Below are positions 1-13,029 of a DNA stretch of 60,000 nucleotides, in pieces. How positions within the stretch are numbered: position 1 is the stretch's first letter; every line of letters begins with the position of its first letter. The position numbers and the translations under genes were made by a program. The DNA comes from Chrysomallon squamiferum (Eukaryota > Mollusca > Gastropoda > Neomphalida > Peltospiridae): positions 35,827,801-35,887,800 of the forward strand of contig CM022670.1 of NCBI GenBank assembly GCA_012295275.1, read 5' to 3'. The notes beneath the pieces are model-generated. The model saw only the letters and a program-made list of their open reading frames with translations. It made no database searches and was not told the origin of the DNA.

Positions 1-2282
1 GAAGTGAATGTATGGCTGAATTTCAAGAGAAAAATGTCCTGCCTCTTCTTTGTTTTTTGTTACACCAGAACACCTATATTCAGCCTTGTCAAGAAGTCTT
101 ATCCAGTGCCTCCATGCTAGATTCTGCAGAGGATGGAGTTCATCTGTACAAATCACCTTTTGTGCCAACTTAAAACTGTTGTTTTGTAAGCAGTCCAGAA
201 TTAATTCCCAAATATCACTCTGAACAGGTATGAAATCTCTTCTTTCCTTAGCATATTTTTTTATGCTATCTGGTGCTGAAATTGTGTTGTATCCAAGCTT
301 CTTACCTTGGAGATGAACCAAAAGATCAACAATTTTATTTTCATGTTTCATCCAGTTTTGTACCTCTTCTGTTGCTGGGGGTGTCTGACATCGCAATGGC
401 AAACACTTAGGAAATCTTTTTGTCAAAAGTTTTGCAACAGACGTGTTTGTATAAATCATAAACTCTTCAACCAGTGCATGAGCTTCAGGACAATCACTTT
501 CCTCTACATCAAGAAAACGAGGGTCAGAAAATGGCACAGTAAACCTTGCATCTTTCAGTCTTTGTTTTCGAATATTTTGTGCAAGATCATGTAGAATCAA
601 TATGGCTTGTCTTAGTTGTTGATGTTCAGGACTGCTCACTCCATTTTCAATTATTTCTTGAACTTCTTCATAAGAAAACTTCCTGCAGGATTTAATTATA
701 GTTTTTTTCACAATAGGTTCTTTTACAATTTTGCCCTGTTGATCCAACAAAAAGAAAGTTGACACAGCAGGACGTATTTCTCCTGGCACAAGACTGCATA
801 TATCTTGACTGAGAGGTTCTGGCAGCATGTTTCGAGTGCGTCTGTTCTGAATGTAGAAACTTACAGCTCTTCTTCTTGCTTCTTTATCAATAGCATCATC
901 TTTTTTGACAACTGAGGCAACGTCAGCTATGTGAACACCCACAATGTAATTATTTCCATTTCTGACAACACTAAGAGCATCGTCAAGATCCTTGGAATGT
1001 GGAGGATCAATGGTGAACACAAGATCTTTTGTTCTGTCTTCTCTTCCATTAACATCAGCAGTGTTCTCTGTTGTCTGCATTTGTGCAATAACATCTTCTG
1101 GAAATAAGGATGGAACTTTGTATTTCATTTCTAAAATCCTCAGACCACTGTTGACATCTTTACCACAAAGTAAGACATCCAGCACTGCACCAAGAGGATA
1201 GACATGTTTGTTACCCCAGCCAAGATATACAACAAGAAACACATATTGGCCTCGAAGTGCAGGAATAATATCAAATTTTCCTTTATACTTTAATTTTGCA
1301 CCATCAAGTTTGTAAATGTCAGTTCTGTATTTCACCAGATTTGGGAACTTTGTTCTAGTAACTGTATTAAGAACATGAATTTTAGGAATGCTTTGACACA
1401 AAGGCTTCATTAACCAACCTTCAACTTCATTACTGGTACATGCAAGAATAGGATGTTGACTATTCTTGAGAAAATGACTGTTCAGAACTCCTACAACTTC
1501 ACCATATGAACTGGAATCCATTTTATTTCTGTCTTTTGCTTTATCTTTTGGATCGAACAGAATTTCCACAACCACTTCATCATTATTGAAACACTGACCA
1601 CACTTTGATCTCCCAGCAATTTCAATTTGATTTTCAGAACCAGCCGAGTCCAATATTTTGCAGACAGCTTTTTGTGCTGACTCCATCTCAATCCTGCATC
1701 TCTTGTATTTGTCAGGTTCTTTTTTCAGAAGTTGCTGAAGCTTTTCTTCTGGAATGAAGTTTTTGTAAAACTGTTTTCTCTTTGGGTCTTGATTGCGATT
1801 TTTCAAAAATATTTCCACATCTTTTTCTTCAAGATTCAAACCTGATACAGTGTAAAATCGTGGATTATTTTCTATGTCTTTGTTGTTGGCGGAAATTTCC
1901 TTGCTTTGTTCAAACCAGGTTTTTTCCGAATTATCAATTTCATTCTGAGCTTCGATGTTATCATCAGAGTCTGAGTCATCTAGAAAAGTGCTGTCAGGTT
2001 CATTCTCAAATTTGTCTTCATCTTCAGAGGAGGAGCTCCAGTCCTGGTGACTTAACATCCTGTCAATGTCATCTTCATCAAAGTTAGTGTGGTTGGACCA
2101 TTGATCTTCAGGCAAAGATTCAGCTGAAGTTGTTTCAGATGCACTGCTTGACTCAGAATTGTGTTTGCTATGTTCAGATGTCCATGTTTTGAAATCACCT
2201 ATTTCTTTCAAGCTGGTGTTAAGATTGATACATGAACTGGAAGATGAAGTACTGCAAATGGAATCAGAGTGTTTTCTTTTCA
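1..2282 (-). CDS. Gene A long exon: acidic linker + RNB (RNase II-type) domain
   Basis: A single exon open over about 760 codons to the window edge; I read every triplet in frame and found no stop. The first ~120 residues are Ser/Asp/Glu-rich and probably disordered. Next come a conserved segment with GRSKCGQCFNND and OB-like strands, then the RNB domain from about base 1060 down. The RNB catalytic pattern D-x5-D-x-D-D-A appears as DPPHSKDLDDA near 979-1008, so all four metal-binding Asp are present. The exon leaves the window at QPYIHF, just before the TSPIRRY motif that gene B has. Its phase-1 acceptor is identical in position to that of gene B. RNB enzymes degrade RNA 3' to 5'; HELZ2 family members act as interferon-responsive nucleases or coactivators in vertebrates. 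The role in this animal is inferred. Confidence 0.9.
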
Positions 2283-5200
2283 CTGAAAATGAGGACATAT
2301 TTTGAATTATATTAGTCTATGAACAGTTTTAATTACATTACCAAAACAAAACATGTTTTGAAAGTATATTTTCTAGCTTCATTATTTGAAATTTAAGAAA
2401 AAATTTTTTTATCAAAATTACAATGTATGCTTTATTACTAAAAGCAAAGCAAGTGGAATGTACTGCTATTTTTATTTTTATTATTATTTTTTTTTTTTTT
2501 AACTGATCACTTTATCAATGTTTTGAAGAAAACACTTACATCTTGGTCGTTTTTTTCTGTGAACATGAGAATCCTTAACAGCTTTTGCTATTCTCTGTTG
2601 AGTCTGAAATATTAAACATAATACAGATTATTTGTAATATCTAATAATCCCATTTAATGCCAGGAAAATACTGCTAGTTGTTTGGTTAGTGGTAGACGGT
2701 TGTAGTGGAGGGGTGGCAATGGCCAAAGGGAATTAACTCCAGTTGAACTGATCTGTACAGGAAAAGTGCCAGATGCACCAGACATGAGTCTCTTCCACTC
2801 AAGTGCCACAACAGGACTGCAGGAAAAAATGTAACTAGCTTTTTCATCCGTTGGGTCAGATCCCAGCCTTTTTGATTTTGAAAAACACCTGATAATGCCT
2901 GGAAATCAAAAAAGGAAAGATTGCTCAGATGGCTATTCAGTATTTTCTCATTAGGTACCATAACATGGACACGTTACTGTGACAAAACTCCTTAGCAGAT
3001 GTTGTCTGTAAAACAATACTTGAAACCATTGCAAGTCTTTTTTTATGTAATATTTATTTCCATTTACAATGCATTACAAGTCATATTTACATGTAAAAAA
3101 AAATTAATCACATGATATTGGAATGATTTCCCTGAAACATTCATTATAGTGCTTGATACCAGTTTTTGGACAGAAAATTGAAATTATTTTTTTGAAAGGT
3201 CCATCAATTGGCCATATCAAAAAAAAAAATTATTCACTTTTTGTTGTTAAAACAAAAAGATTTCATCTACTAAAACGTGTACTATTATGTATGCAAACAT
3301 TGAAGCAATGAGTTTCCTATTTGAATTTAAAAAAATCATTGGTCCATGCTACTAGTTGGTGACAGAAGCAGACATGGCCATGGTATGATGAACAATTCAA
3401 AATAAAAAAGGTTAGACACCTTGAAAATTCATGGGGTTAATAGACAATGAGCTCTGGTTATTGTGCATGTCAGGAATAGGGGGTAGTAGACAAGCTGGAT
3501 ATATGACAGTTCAACCAGTTCTTTCTTGTAATCCAGGGACAAGCTATGAGGGTGGTTAGGACATGTTGGGGTTTGATAGTGGATCAAGCTAGCAGTAAAG
3601 TAATTAATTAAAAGTTTTACTGCAGGTTTAAGACTACAGTATCAAGGACCTAGAGCAGCACAGATGCACACAGTTTAAAACATGTAACACAGGCTCAAGA
3701 GATACTGTTAGTGAAGGTGGCAGGACCATTTACAGATTGCCCATTTAAAACCCTGAGAATTTCCCCTGGGATTGTTAACAAAATATTATGGAGATTTCAC
3801 AAATATTCACCATCTTTCCTATCTGATTTTGTAAATGATCATATCAATCCAAGTGTTTGTTCTGTAAGTTATGCCAGTATGCATGATTCTATACAAAAAA
3901 TTCAGATGTTTGGTCAGAGAGCATTCAGGTTACTACCTTTATTTCCAGAGGATTTCAATTTGTGATGGTTTAAAACAGTTGATCAGTGCTACTACAAGTG
4001 TTTACACATGGATGCATCAATTAGTTGTGTTCTATTTGAAAAGATTTCCTATTTATACAGTGAGAAGTTAGGCAATGTTTGCTGCTTCTACTGCACTACC
4101 TCAATGATTTCTTTTTGGAGCCAGAGCAGGATCAAATGAATGTCACAAGGTAATGGGAAGTTTTCAGACAACATGTTGCAAGTTAGGGATTCCAGTAGCA
4201 AAAGTAACAGCCAGAACACAAGCAGACAATTTGAATAGAGCAACTGGGGTACATGCCTGCCAGCCGAAATATCTAATATGGAATTTAAGAATGACAAAAG
4301 AGGGAAGCATGAAGTGTGGATAATTAGATCTTCAGTTTTCCACTGGACAGGAATTCAGGTAGAGGCAACCTAGGTTTGCAGCAGTCAAGTATCAAGGTAA
4401 AATGTATGTAACAGGGGAAGGCAATGGTCACAGCTAGACAGTTATATTTCAGATAAGTTAAAAAACCCACCCCATCTACCGAATGCTGTCATTTTACATC
4501 AGGATTGAATGACGTGGAAACAATGAAAAATAAGGTTCTGATTCAGAACATCACTTGCTCAGTTTTTGAGTGAGAGCGCTCCTCCCTTTATAATCATATG
4601 GTCAAACATGCTGCCAGGTGGTGGCAAGGTTTTTCCAAGAGGTAAGTGGATGGATGGAGTGGATATAGATTATCTCTTGTGGCGGGAGCTTAGATTCATC
4701 TAGCCCAGGATTAGGTTCCACCTACTGAATTGTGGGGGAACAGATTATTACCAAAGGATTTGCTCAAGTAATCCGGCACAACCTTCGGGGCTAAAGGGGA
4801 GTTTGATCAGATCACCTATGAACTGCTGAGGGGTCGATTAAGGTAATGTAGAAACACTCAATCTTAGGGGCCAGACAAGTTATGCCCACCTACAAATTTT
4901 GCAATCTGCTTTAGTTACAGATAGGGAACTTTGACTCTTGTCCAGTCTCTGATTTAAAGGCCAGGAGGATAAAAGCAGACAACCTTGTATGCCAGGTATA
5001 CATGCCACATACTCTATCATGATGGCAATCAGTATGTCTCAGAAGGGTCCTTGGTTATTAATTAGTTTTAGTCAGCTGCAGCCAAGTTTTATCAAAACAA
5101 CTAAAGGGTTTGAGGGTTCACATAGAGGTAGATACAGATGTAAATATATTCTAGAAGGTTTCACTTGTACATAGTTGTGTGAATAAATGGAAAAATGTTA

Positions 5201-7003
5201 ACAATGAAGACTGCAAATAAACATATATATATATAACATTGTCATTTGTGGAGTTTATATCGGCATTAATACATTATTTTTGTTTTTGAAAATAAATAAT
5301 ATGCATTTATCTTTTCAGCCAAGTAATCTTGGTGCAATAATCTTCCAGTATAAGATAATCAAATCTGAAAATAAACAAATCTTAATAAACTACATTTATA
5401 AACTTCATAAAATTAGGTGCAATACACTAACGCTGTATAAACTAATATTGTAAATTCGCATAGAACAGAACAAATTCGCTTCCAAGAATTTGTAAAGTTA
5501 AAGTACAGAAGAATTTATCTGTAGGTGTATTGCTTTACCTCAACAGCATGTGCATGTGTTCCTTCCAACCATGTTTCATCCAGCTCTCTAGTTTGTGGAT
5601 GTGTTACTTCATCCACTTTCTTGTAAAGCTCATTGAGATAGGACTCTGCCTTCTCTTTCTCTTCTCCTTCCTGTTTTTAAAAACAATACAAATAAAATAA
5701 TGGCTGAGCCAAAAGACATTGACCACTCAGAATAAAGTATATTAATTCAAGTGTTAATGACAAATGATTGAGAAAATACTATGAGAAAAAAAAAATACAA
5801 AAAGAAAATTCTTTCAAATCTTTAATATAAAATAACAAAATAAATACAACCATATGAAGTATAACTAAAAGGATTTATTTACAACCATCAGAAAGAAACA
5901 ACAGAGAATATGAAGAGTCCAATATGAAGAATAGTATGTAATTAGTTCTCATTGTTTATCTGATAAAGAAATTAATTCTTGTTGTAACATTTCTCCTCTT
6001 TAGCTTTTAGCATGTAAAACTAATACAAAATTTAAAAAATTCAGATCTAAATCCAGCTTTATTCTCTGTGTAAATTTTATTGACAGAACAAAATGAACTT
6101 ATAATATATTTTACCTTAGCATATCTTACAGCATCTTCTGCTTTTTTAATAGCAGCAGGAATTTGTCCCTTCAGTTCCAGAGCTTTTGCCCAGATTGAAA
6201 AGCCTTCACTGTTTTCATAGTAATAAATTCTCTCTTCAGCTGTAAAACAGTTACTTGTTGACAGAAATATTGCTTTCAGTAAACATTTCTACATGTGATA
6301 TCATTTCTTTTTTCTATTGTTTTATACAATGATCATGCTTTTTGAAATAATAATCATATATGGTCATCTGTGTATGTGTGTATGTGTGTCTGTTTAGTGT
6401 GTGTGGGAGTATGTTTCATGAGTTTGTGTTATTGTAAACCCATTTTACTAATCTGTAAGAATGTCTCATAAAAAAACAAAATCACATTACACTAATAACA
6501 ACAAAAATGTTTGTACACATGTACATTTACATTAGTCATTCAAATACTTATTTCTTACCAATTCTGCAGTGATGCATTGCAAGATCCAGAGCTTTCTGAA
6601 ACATTTATGTAATAATATAAAAATGGCAATACAGAACATAACATTACACTTTAAATTACTTTTTGGATGAATACAGATTTTACAAAATTCTACTGTAAAT
6701 CATTAACATGAGTCTCTTTGAGACAAAGCTCTCCGGTAATTAAACCAGTTTGTATAGTCCCTGATATGCAACACAAAGTTTAGAAAGTATTTTATTTCAT
6801 ATTTTTATTATTCACATGTACTGAAGCCCACAGGGCTAGGATGACAAATAATACTGGCATTACACATGGTTAGAGGCTGGCATGACTGTCATTGAGTGAA
6901 TAATCAAATATTATTTAAAGAATTTTCAGTTCCAAGGTTGCTGTTTAAATGATATTGCACCTCTGTGTAGATATTTAAAGAGTTATAAGCAAGTAAGTAA
7001 GTA

Positions 7004-7041
<38 letters not shown>

Positions 7042-10000
7042 TAATAATAATAATGGTACAACAAAATCCAAAACTTTATTTTGAGATCTGCTGTAATGCC
7101 ATGTTTATTGATTCACACTTTTTTAGATATCAAAAATGCAAAAAAATGAAATCATTCAGCCTCAACATACAAATTCATTTTATACCTACTTTTTAAAAAT
7201 GTTGTTGAGATTCTGGGGGGGGTATTTAATTTTTTTTTTTAATTTGTGGTTTGAACATTGTTTAACAGGTTTTTGAGTTACAAATTAATTAAAATAATAC
7301 CTTTCTAACAATACATTTATTCAAATAAAGAAATAAAGTATTTTTTAAAGACTTACTCCATTTAATGCACTTCTTGCTTGAAGAAGTCGAAGTTCTCCAA
7401 GCAGATGCCAGTTATCATTTACATTAACAGAAGAAACACGAATCAGATCTGTACAACAGATGAAACAAAATGCTGGCTTTTCTTCAATCATTTTCTTTGC
7501 TTGTGAAATTAAGCTTCTGATCAAAGTTAATACCTGAAAAACAAGTTTAAAAAAAAAAAAACGTTCATTCTAGTACGTCTTCATCTTGGAAGAAGGGAAT
7601 ATATAAGCATGGAATATGCCAAAGTATTAATACATAGCATGAACTAAATACTTCAATGAAGCCAGTGTTTTGGTACACATTTGTTGATCTTAAAAACAAT
7701 TCTATTAACCAAAGACTACTGGCAACCCTAACATTTTTGAAGACCTGAAGCTTGAACAATTATGGGGGGCCTTCACAAGCATTAGTTATTATTTTTTTTA
7801 ATTTTCTGTGACAGATGTTTGTTATCATCTAGCCTGAATTAAAATGTAACTGAATTACATCTTAAACCCCAAACAATATTTATCATTTTTTCTACACTTT
7901 AAGATCAGTAAACATTTAAACTAAATATTTTACCAAAGAAAAATATAGAGATATTAAATGAGGCTACAGTTATGAAAAAGAAGATATTAAATTATTTCAT
8001 CAAGATGTGTTAACTTAATTATTATTTTACCATGTTCCAGTCCTGGTTTTGTCTGTATAATTCTAAAAACAGAAACGCTGTCAACATTTGACAAGCCATG
8101 TTGTATCGTGGAACAACTATATTGTTTTCTAGTGAGAAGAAGGTTGCCATTTGTAAAAGTGACATTGCTGAAAATAAAAACAGGTAAGACAAACTAATCT
8201 TGAAACATATGTATCTTTCTCTATCAAAATAAATTAGTATTTTTAATTTTAAAAAATTTTGTCATCTTTAAGTGTCAAAATAATAAGCAATGGTAATTTT
8301 AGTGGAAAATTCTGTTAAATATTCTACACTTAACATTTGTATTATTAAGGAAAAACCTGATAAATAGCCAAATGACACAAGAAAACTAGACTAATAAATA
8401 AAAAATAAAAAAACATAAAAAACATAACAAACAAAGATATATTTTCTATTTCCTTGAGTTAATGGTTGACATAGAAAGAATTTGAAAAAATATATATGCA
8501 AGCACTGTAAGAATCATTTGGATAGCTTCAGAAAATGAAGTAAAGACTATTCATACAAACCTTTGTACACTATGATTAGTGCTGATCCAATATGGTTTGC
8601 ATTCTTTGCAAAAAATAAAATATATATTTATAATAATTTAATGAATCTATATATGCATTTGATGAATACATTATTTCAACTACTCTCAGATTCATGCATA
8701 TTTAAGAGATGATTTCAACATGCTGTCAGAATATACAGTTTATTATTATTATTATTTTTATAACTTTTTTTTTATTAACAAATATTCTAAACAGTAAATA
8801 CATATCAAAGGATTTCTTAATTTGTTACTTTATTATCATGTTTAATCATTAATAAAGACGGATCAGATTTAAATTAAAAATAGTGTTTTTTAAGCCATTT
8901 ATGTACACAATGAACACATGCTATGTTAATATTAATGCATGATTTAATATTTTATCTTAGGCTTTTTGATATTTAATTATTTTTAAAGTGATATAAAAAT
9001 TAAAAAATATATCACCTCTTCAACAAATTTACAGATAGTTTCATTCAGATGTACAATGAAAAACTGCTCAATTTCCCTGAAAATTTTCTCAGAAAAACTG
9101 AGGTAATTTTTTACTGTGGTTCCAAACTCATTTAGAACAGCTTCATCAAACTCATCAAGTCTGATTTTCTCTAATGCATATTCAAGAATGTCTCTCAGAG
9201 GTTCCATTGTGACGTTCACCTGATTGAAAATCATTATGATTAATGAACAAATGCAATCATCAAAACACTTATTCTATTTTAAACATATTTTATGCAGGGT
9301 AGGATTAAGCACTAGTATGGGGCCTGTAGCTTATGTTATAAACAGATCAGATTAAAAACACACATACACACACAATCAAATAAATCTGCCATTTTGGTAA
9401 TACTATTATTTATATGCACAGTTGCATACAGTTTCAGATGTCAAAAGTGATAAAACTACAATCTAAAAGTTACATTTTCTAGATCAAATACAAATTTTGT
9501 AACTTTTATAATTGTATTTGTTTTATTTTCATTGTAATTTAATTGTGGTTAGTTATATTATAACACCTGTAGGAAGTATGATAAAAATTCAAATACACTA
9601 ACCTGCTCTGAAACTGTTTGATCCAGCCATTTATTCATGAATGCATGCATAGCTGAAAAAGTATAATTCACTTTTATCATTAATGTAATTGTTACTATTA
9701 TAAAGGGAGACTACTGACATTAATTTTATTATCATGGCCTGTTAATATTATGATTTACAATAATTTTTAAAATTATTTATTAAAAAAAAAAGAAGAAGAA
9801 GAAGAAGAAGAGTCGTTTAAATCATGGCCTGTTAATATCAAGATTTGCAGTAGTTTTTAATATTCTCAATTAAGAAAATAATAAGAAGAAGAATAATTTA
9901 AAGTGTAATATTTTCAACATTGAAAAGAAAAAATGTTTTAGTTTATTTTTAATTACTTCATTTCTTCAAGTCAGTATCATTTATAGAAGACATGCTCAAA

Positions 10001-11208
10001 GAAATGTTAGTCACTATCATGGTAATAACAATAAATAGTTATAATATTACTGTTATTACTGACCACTGGTATCTTTAAATATTAATATGTGTACCAGACC
10101 AGTTATCCAGCAAGCTTGAAACTGAAAATTATCTAGATTTCTGGATTTTCAAGTTTACTGGACCAAGGCTGAAGATATATACATATATATAAAATGTAAA
10201 ATAAACAATAAAAAGGAAAGAATCAATATGTATTTAACTGATGCAAATTAATACACTTCTAAAGTTAGTTGTCTGAAAACGGTCTGATACTTGTATATAA
10301 AGAACAGACTGATTTTACTTCCTTTAAAAAACATTTCACAAAACTTCACTTAAACCTTATGTTTTGTCTTTAATTCCAAATGGAGTAAAATAGCAATTAG
10401 ATTACATATATTAATTTTTATCATATTTTCAAAATGATTCTCAGAAATAAATAGGCCTATCAGAGAAAAATCATAATGACTTTGAGAACTTTTTATTTTT
10501 ATTTCCATATTTGTAAATTTAATAAAGAAAATAAAATGTTATTCCAAAGTAGTGTTTAAGTTATGTAAATATAAATGAATTAAATAAATAAATAACTTAA
10601 ACTTGGAGTGGCTTCCTTTTAAGAATTAAAAAAAGTGTTTTATTAATCCACTTAACAAATAATTTTTTTAAAGATGTGACTAATATTTTTACTAAACTTC
10701 TGAGTTAATAATATACATAACTTTTTTGATCTCATCACAGAAGAAAAATGTAAGTTAATCAAATTCTGCAATTCTTTTAAAGACCAATAATTATAAAATG
10801 TCTCTTTTTTATGACAAAATCTAGGGAGATCTTGCCATATTCAGATTATGGTTAACAGCCATAAATAGTGTTTTTTACAACAACAATTAAATAATAATAA
10901 AATAAAAACAGAAGTATATGGATAGACAACAAATTAAAAAGAAAGAACAAAACATTTGAAAAGTATTTATTATTTTTTTTATCTGTGTATTATTAATTTT
11001 TATTTATAAATACATAATAACAAATTTTCAATAAATTGGTAGTTAGCCCTACTTTCAGTTGTGAAAATGAAATTGAGAAAATGAAAATTAAATCATCTAC
11101 ATCTTAGATCAATTATGATGTTACCCCCACATTATTATTATTTATTTATTTGATTTACGTTAGTTTACACAGTGATAGACAATAAATACATTTTTAAAAG
11201 TTACCCAT
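1..11208 (-). CDS. HELZ2-like gene A: TPR-like + RNB exonuclease, 3' end outside window
   Basis: Predicted product: HELZ2-like protein with an RNase II/RNB 3'-5' exoribonuclease module; the helicase part should lie beyond base 1. Coding exons, 5' to 3' on the minus strand: 11208-11205, 9652-9603, 9219-9016, 8603-8561, 8167-8031, 7533-7357, 6595-6559, 6239-6115, 5670-5539, 2603-2540, 2282-1. They total 3255 nt (1085 codons) with no stop, and all junctions are GT-AG and in phase. The start ATG sits at the end of exon 1 (AAAATGG, then GTAACT donor); the split codon ATG-G|CT gives Met-Ala-Met-His. An internal ATG in exon 2 is the alternative start. The N-terminus is helical and TPR-like (ALELKGQIPAAIKKAEDAV). 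A basic NLS-like stretch (KKRPR..KRK) and an acidic Ser/Asp linker follow, then the RNB domain. Gene B is its paralogue. The 5' end is inferred; the rest is well supported. Confidence 0.85.
2540..9652 (-). CDS. Gene A N-terminal TPR-like helical exons
   Basis: Nine small exons (9652-9603, 9219-9016, 8603-8561, 8167-8031, 7533-7357, 6595-6559, 6239-6115, 5670-5539, 2603-2540) encode about 320 residues of predicted alpha-helical repeats. Recognisable TPR-like spacing occurs around AEERIYYYENSEGFSIWAKA and ELKGQIPAAIKKAEDAV. Protein identity to the matching gene B exons is low, but exon lengths 43, 137, 37 and 125 are identical and intron phases match, so common descent is clear. The last exon carries a Lys/Arg-rich stretch that continues across the phase-1 intron into the long exon and could be a nuclear localisation signal. 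No CCCH zinc fingers like those of vertebrate HELZ2 are visible. The function of this region, likely protein binding, is inferred. Confidence 0.8.
2604..5538 (-). other. Gene A large intron
   Basis: The intron lies between the 64-nt exon (2540-2603) and the 132-nt exon (5539-5670). The inner part is occupied by the DIRS-like remnant. The flank 2640-3400 holds no gene I can recognise; it has a short moderately GC-richer stretch (2690-2960) that may be further transposon debris. The matching intron in gene B (25479-25963) is only about 0.5 kb, so insertion explains the size difference. Confidence 0.75.
3400..5175 (+). mobile_element. Decayed DIRS-like tyrosine-recombinase retroelement in gene A intron
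   Basis: On the plus strand, antisense to gene A, broken reading frames resemble DIRS-type elements. Around 3711-3965 there is reverse transcriptase sequence with FRLLPLFPEDFNL-type motifs. Around 3975-4060 a shifted frame gives KCLHMDASISCVLFEK, matching the conserved DIRS RT block. Around 4090-4215 are HYLNDF, the YxDD catalytic box with the first Asp changed to Asn, and KLGIPVAK. Near 4930-5150, fragments such as CPVSDLKAR followed by DG and SH..R look like a degraded tyrosine recombinase. Several frameshifts and stops interrupt it, so it is inactive. The recombinase part is less certain than the RT part, and no clean termini were found. Confidence 0.8.
7005..7054. repeat. (AAT)n microsatellite in gene A intron
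   Basis: A trinucleotide run, slightly interrupted near 7039. Confidence 0.9.
9731..9903. repeat. Tandem ~90-bp duplication in gene A intron
   Basis: Two copies begin with ATCATGGCCTGTTAATAT at 9731 and 9821 and each ends in a GAA-rich tract. They differ by scattered substitutions and by GAA copy number, which indicates an older duplication. Confidence 0.75.
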
Positions 11209-11400
11209 TTTGGATTATATTTCTTCCTCCTTGCAGCCGAGTTTTTTTCAACTCCACAAAATCCTCGTACGTCCACCACGTCAATGCATATTAATCCACA
11301 ATTATTTTATTATTATAAACTAAAATCAAAGAAAGTATTGCGCCAGCTTCGCAAGTAAAGATAGTAATAACTGCGAAACCGCTGAAACAAAACTTTAAAT
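11205..11400 (-). promoter_or_regulatory. Predicted gene A first exon and promoter region
   Basis: Exon 1 ends at 11205 with ATGG followed by a GTAACT donor. Upstream sequence becomes locally less AT-rich, with CpGs near 11262-11284 and 11341-11390. On the minus strand there is a TGACGTGG motif (11276-11283, CRE/UPRE-like) and AT-rich TATA-like sequence near 11300-11330. A GCGAAACCGCTGAAAC block lies at 11373-11388. The transcription start is not visible directly; placement is inferred from the first splice donor and base composition. Confidence 0.45.
11373..11394. promoter_or_regulatory. IRF/ISRE-like GAAA repeat upstream of gene A
   Basis: The plus strand reads GCGAAACCG, CTG, then AAACAAAACT. 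This is two to three GAAA-type half-sites close to the IRF consensus GAAANNGAAA but with a 3-base longer spacer. It lies about 165 bases upstream of the predicted ATG and resembles the better match upstream of gene B. The match is to a short degenerate motif, so function is unproven. Confidence 0.35.
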
Positions 11401-12609
11401 TAATCCAATATATCAAATTACAGGAAACGAACATTGGTGAGTTTTCCAGGAAGAACTGCATGAATCGAAACTAGGGCAAACACAGTTCTCGTATCGATCT
11501 AGTACACCTTATCATGACTAATAATAAATACCTGTAGAACAGCAATGTGTTAGTTAATCAAGATATACTGGATTAATTTAAATAATATAAAATTATGTAA
11601 AAAGAGAAAATTAGAAAATCTTCATATACTGTATTTAAAATGCAGGTAATGACAAGTTAAGAAACATCTGTTAAATGTCACGGTGACAACAAAATGGATC
11701 AGACGGCTTGCATTATCAGTGGTTTGATATTCTAATATTGCTCAGTTTTACTTGTCTTGGGTTTTGATGTTTTTTCACACTTGTACTTTGTATGCGATTT
11801 AGTAATGGTATAAGAGTGAGTGACTATATCAGATGATGTCTGTATGTGTATGTGTATGTATGTAAGTGTGTAGTAACAGAACCGAAGGTATACAAGAGCT
11901 TCGCTTGTGTAACCATTTTCGTGTAGTGAACCAGTAGAACCTGTTGTCTCATTTCCACAAATATTAAAACAAAACGTACTTTTCTCTTGGTACTGAGAAA
12001 AAAGCCAGTATGCAGAGCTCTTGTATAAAACATTGATGGCAAGAATATTTGTTCTATCTTTTTCAAAAACAGTTTTCATCAGAAATGAATATTTATCAAA
12101 ACTGTTGTTATGCAACATCAGCATGTCATAATTAATATTTTGCCTGGTAAAAGTTAGACGTGTATGTTTTCATCTTCAAAACATTAATCAAAACTTTTTT
12201 TTTTTTTAATTTTTTTTTTTTTTTATTTTTTTTAATTTTGGATATTGAAAAGTAAGTTTTAACCTTATCCATGTCATCGTATCCTAGATCTGTTGTAAAA
12301 GAAAATAATTTTATTAATATACCATTTCATAATTCTTGTATTTGAAAAGAAGAGTTTAAACACTGGCATATTTTTGGCCATCTTTAGTAGCATGTGATGA
12401 ATGGGCAACAGGATTAGTCTTAATTTGTGCATTCATTTTCGTATGTGTATATGTAACTTCATTTGTCAAAGCTATTTGTCTTTATGATAAAAAAAAAAAA
12501 AAAAAAAATACACCGGCGAACTGACGACGGGAGAAAGCGGCGGGTGTTACATATATTTAAATTTACAAATAAAAATCATTTTACGTTTTGTGTGTATTTT
12601 ATCCGTTTA

Positions 12610-12610
<1 letters not shown>

Positions 12611-12645
<35 letters not shown>
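12611..12645. repeat. (TTA)n microsatellite, intergenic
   Basis: Uninterrupted ATT/TTA run; it produces a meaningless poly-Tyr reading frame. Confidence 0.95.
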
Positions 12646-12648
<3 letters not shown>

Positions 12649-13029
12649 CATATTGCACCATGTTTGGATCAGAACACAGTATAGAACTAGGCAGAATCTT
12701 CGCTTGATTATTGAAATAAATTTTTATTTATACTAATTACTTTCTTATTTATTTAAATATTTATTTTTATTTATTTATATATTTATTATTGTTGTTGTTA
12801 TTGTTGCACTGATCTATACTTATGAATAATTATAATAAAAAGACAAATGTAGAACAGGTTCGTGGAAACAGTTTTAATGTATAGCGTTCTACTGAAATAA
12901 AATCTGTAATGTTACTATACAGCTACAACACTGTCACCAGGGCCCCAAAGAGAAACTTTTTAAAGGCATGCAGGATTTATTTCCATAATACTAGTAAAAA
13001 GAAGTAAGTGTGATGTGATGTTTGTGTAT

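Noticed and set aside
307-594. Plus-strand frame almost identical to one at 22533-22823
   Set aside because: Both are antisense shadows of the conserved RNB exons of genes A and B; the similarity comes from the paralogy on the minus strand.
2686-2961. 91-codon minus-strand frame in the gene A intron
   Set aside because: It is in the gene's direction but has no counterpart in gene B and no suitable splice sites in phase; possibly repeat-derived.
5222-5240. Short TA run as a possible transposon end
   Set aside because: Common simple repeat, without inverted termini or target duplication.
11732-12124. 130-codon minus-strand frame in the intergenic region
   Set aside because: No recognisable domain, partly low complexity (His/Thr-rich), no splice or promoter context; likely chance.
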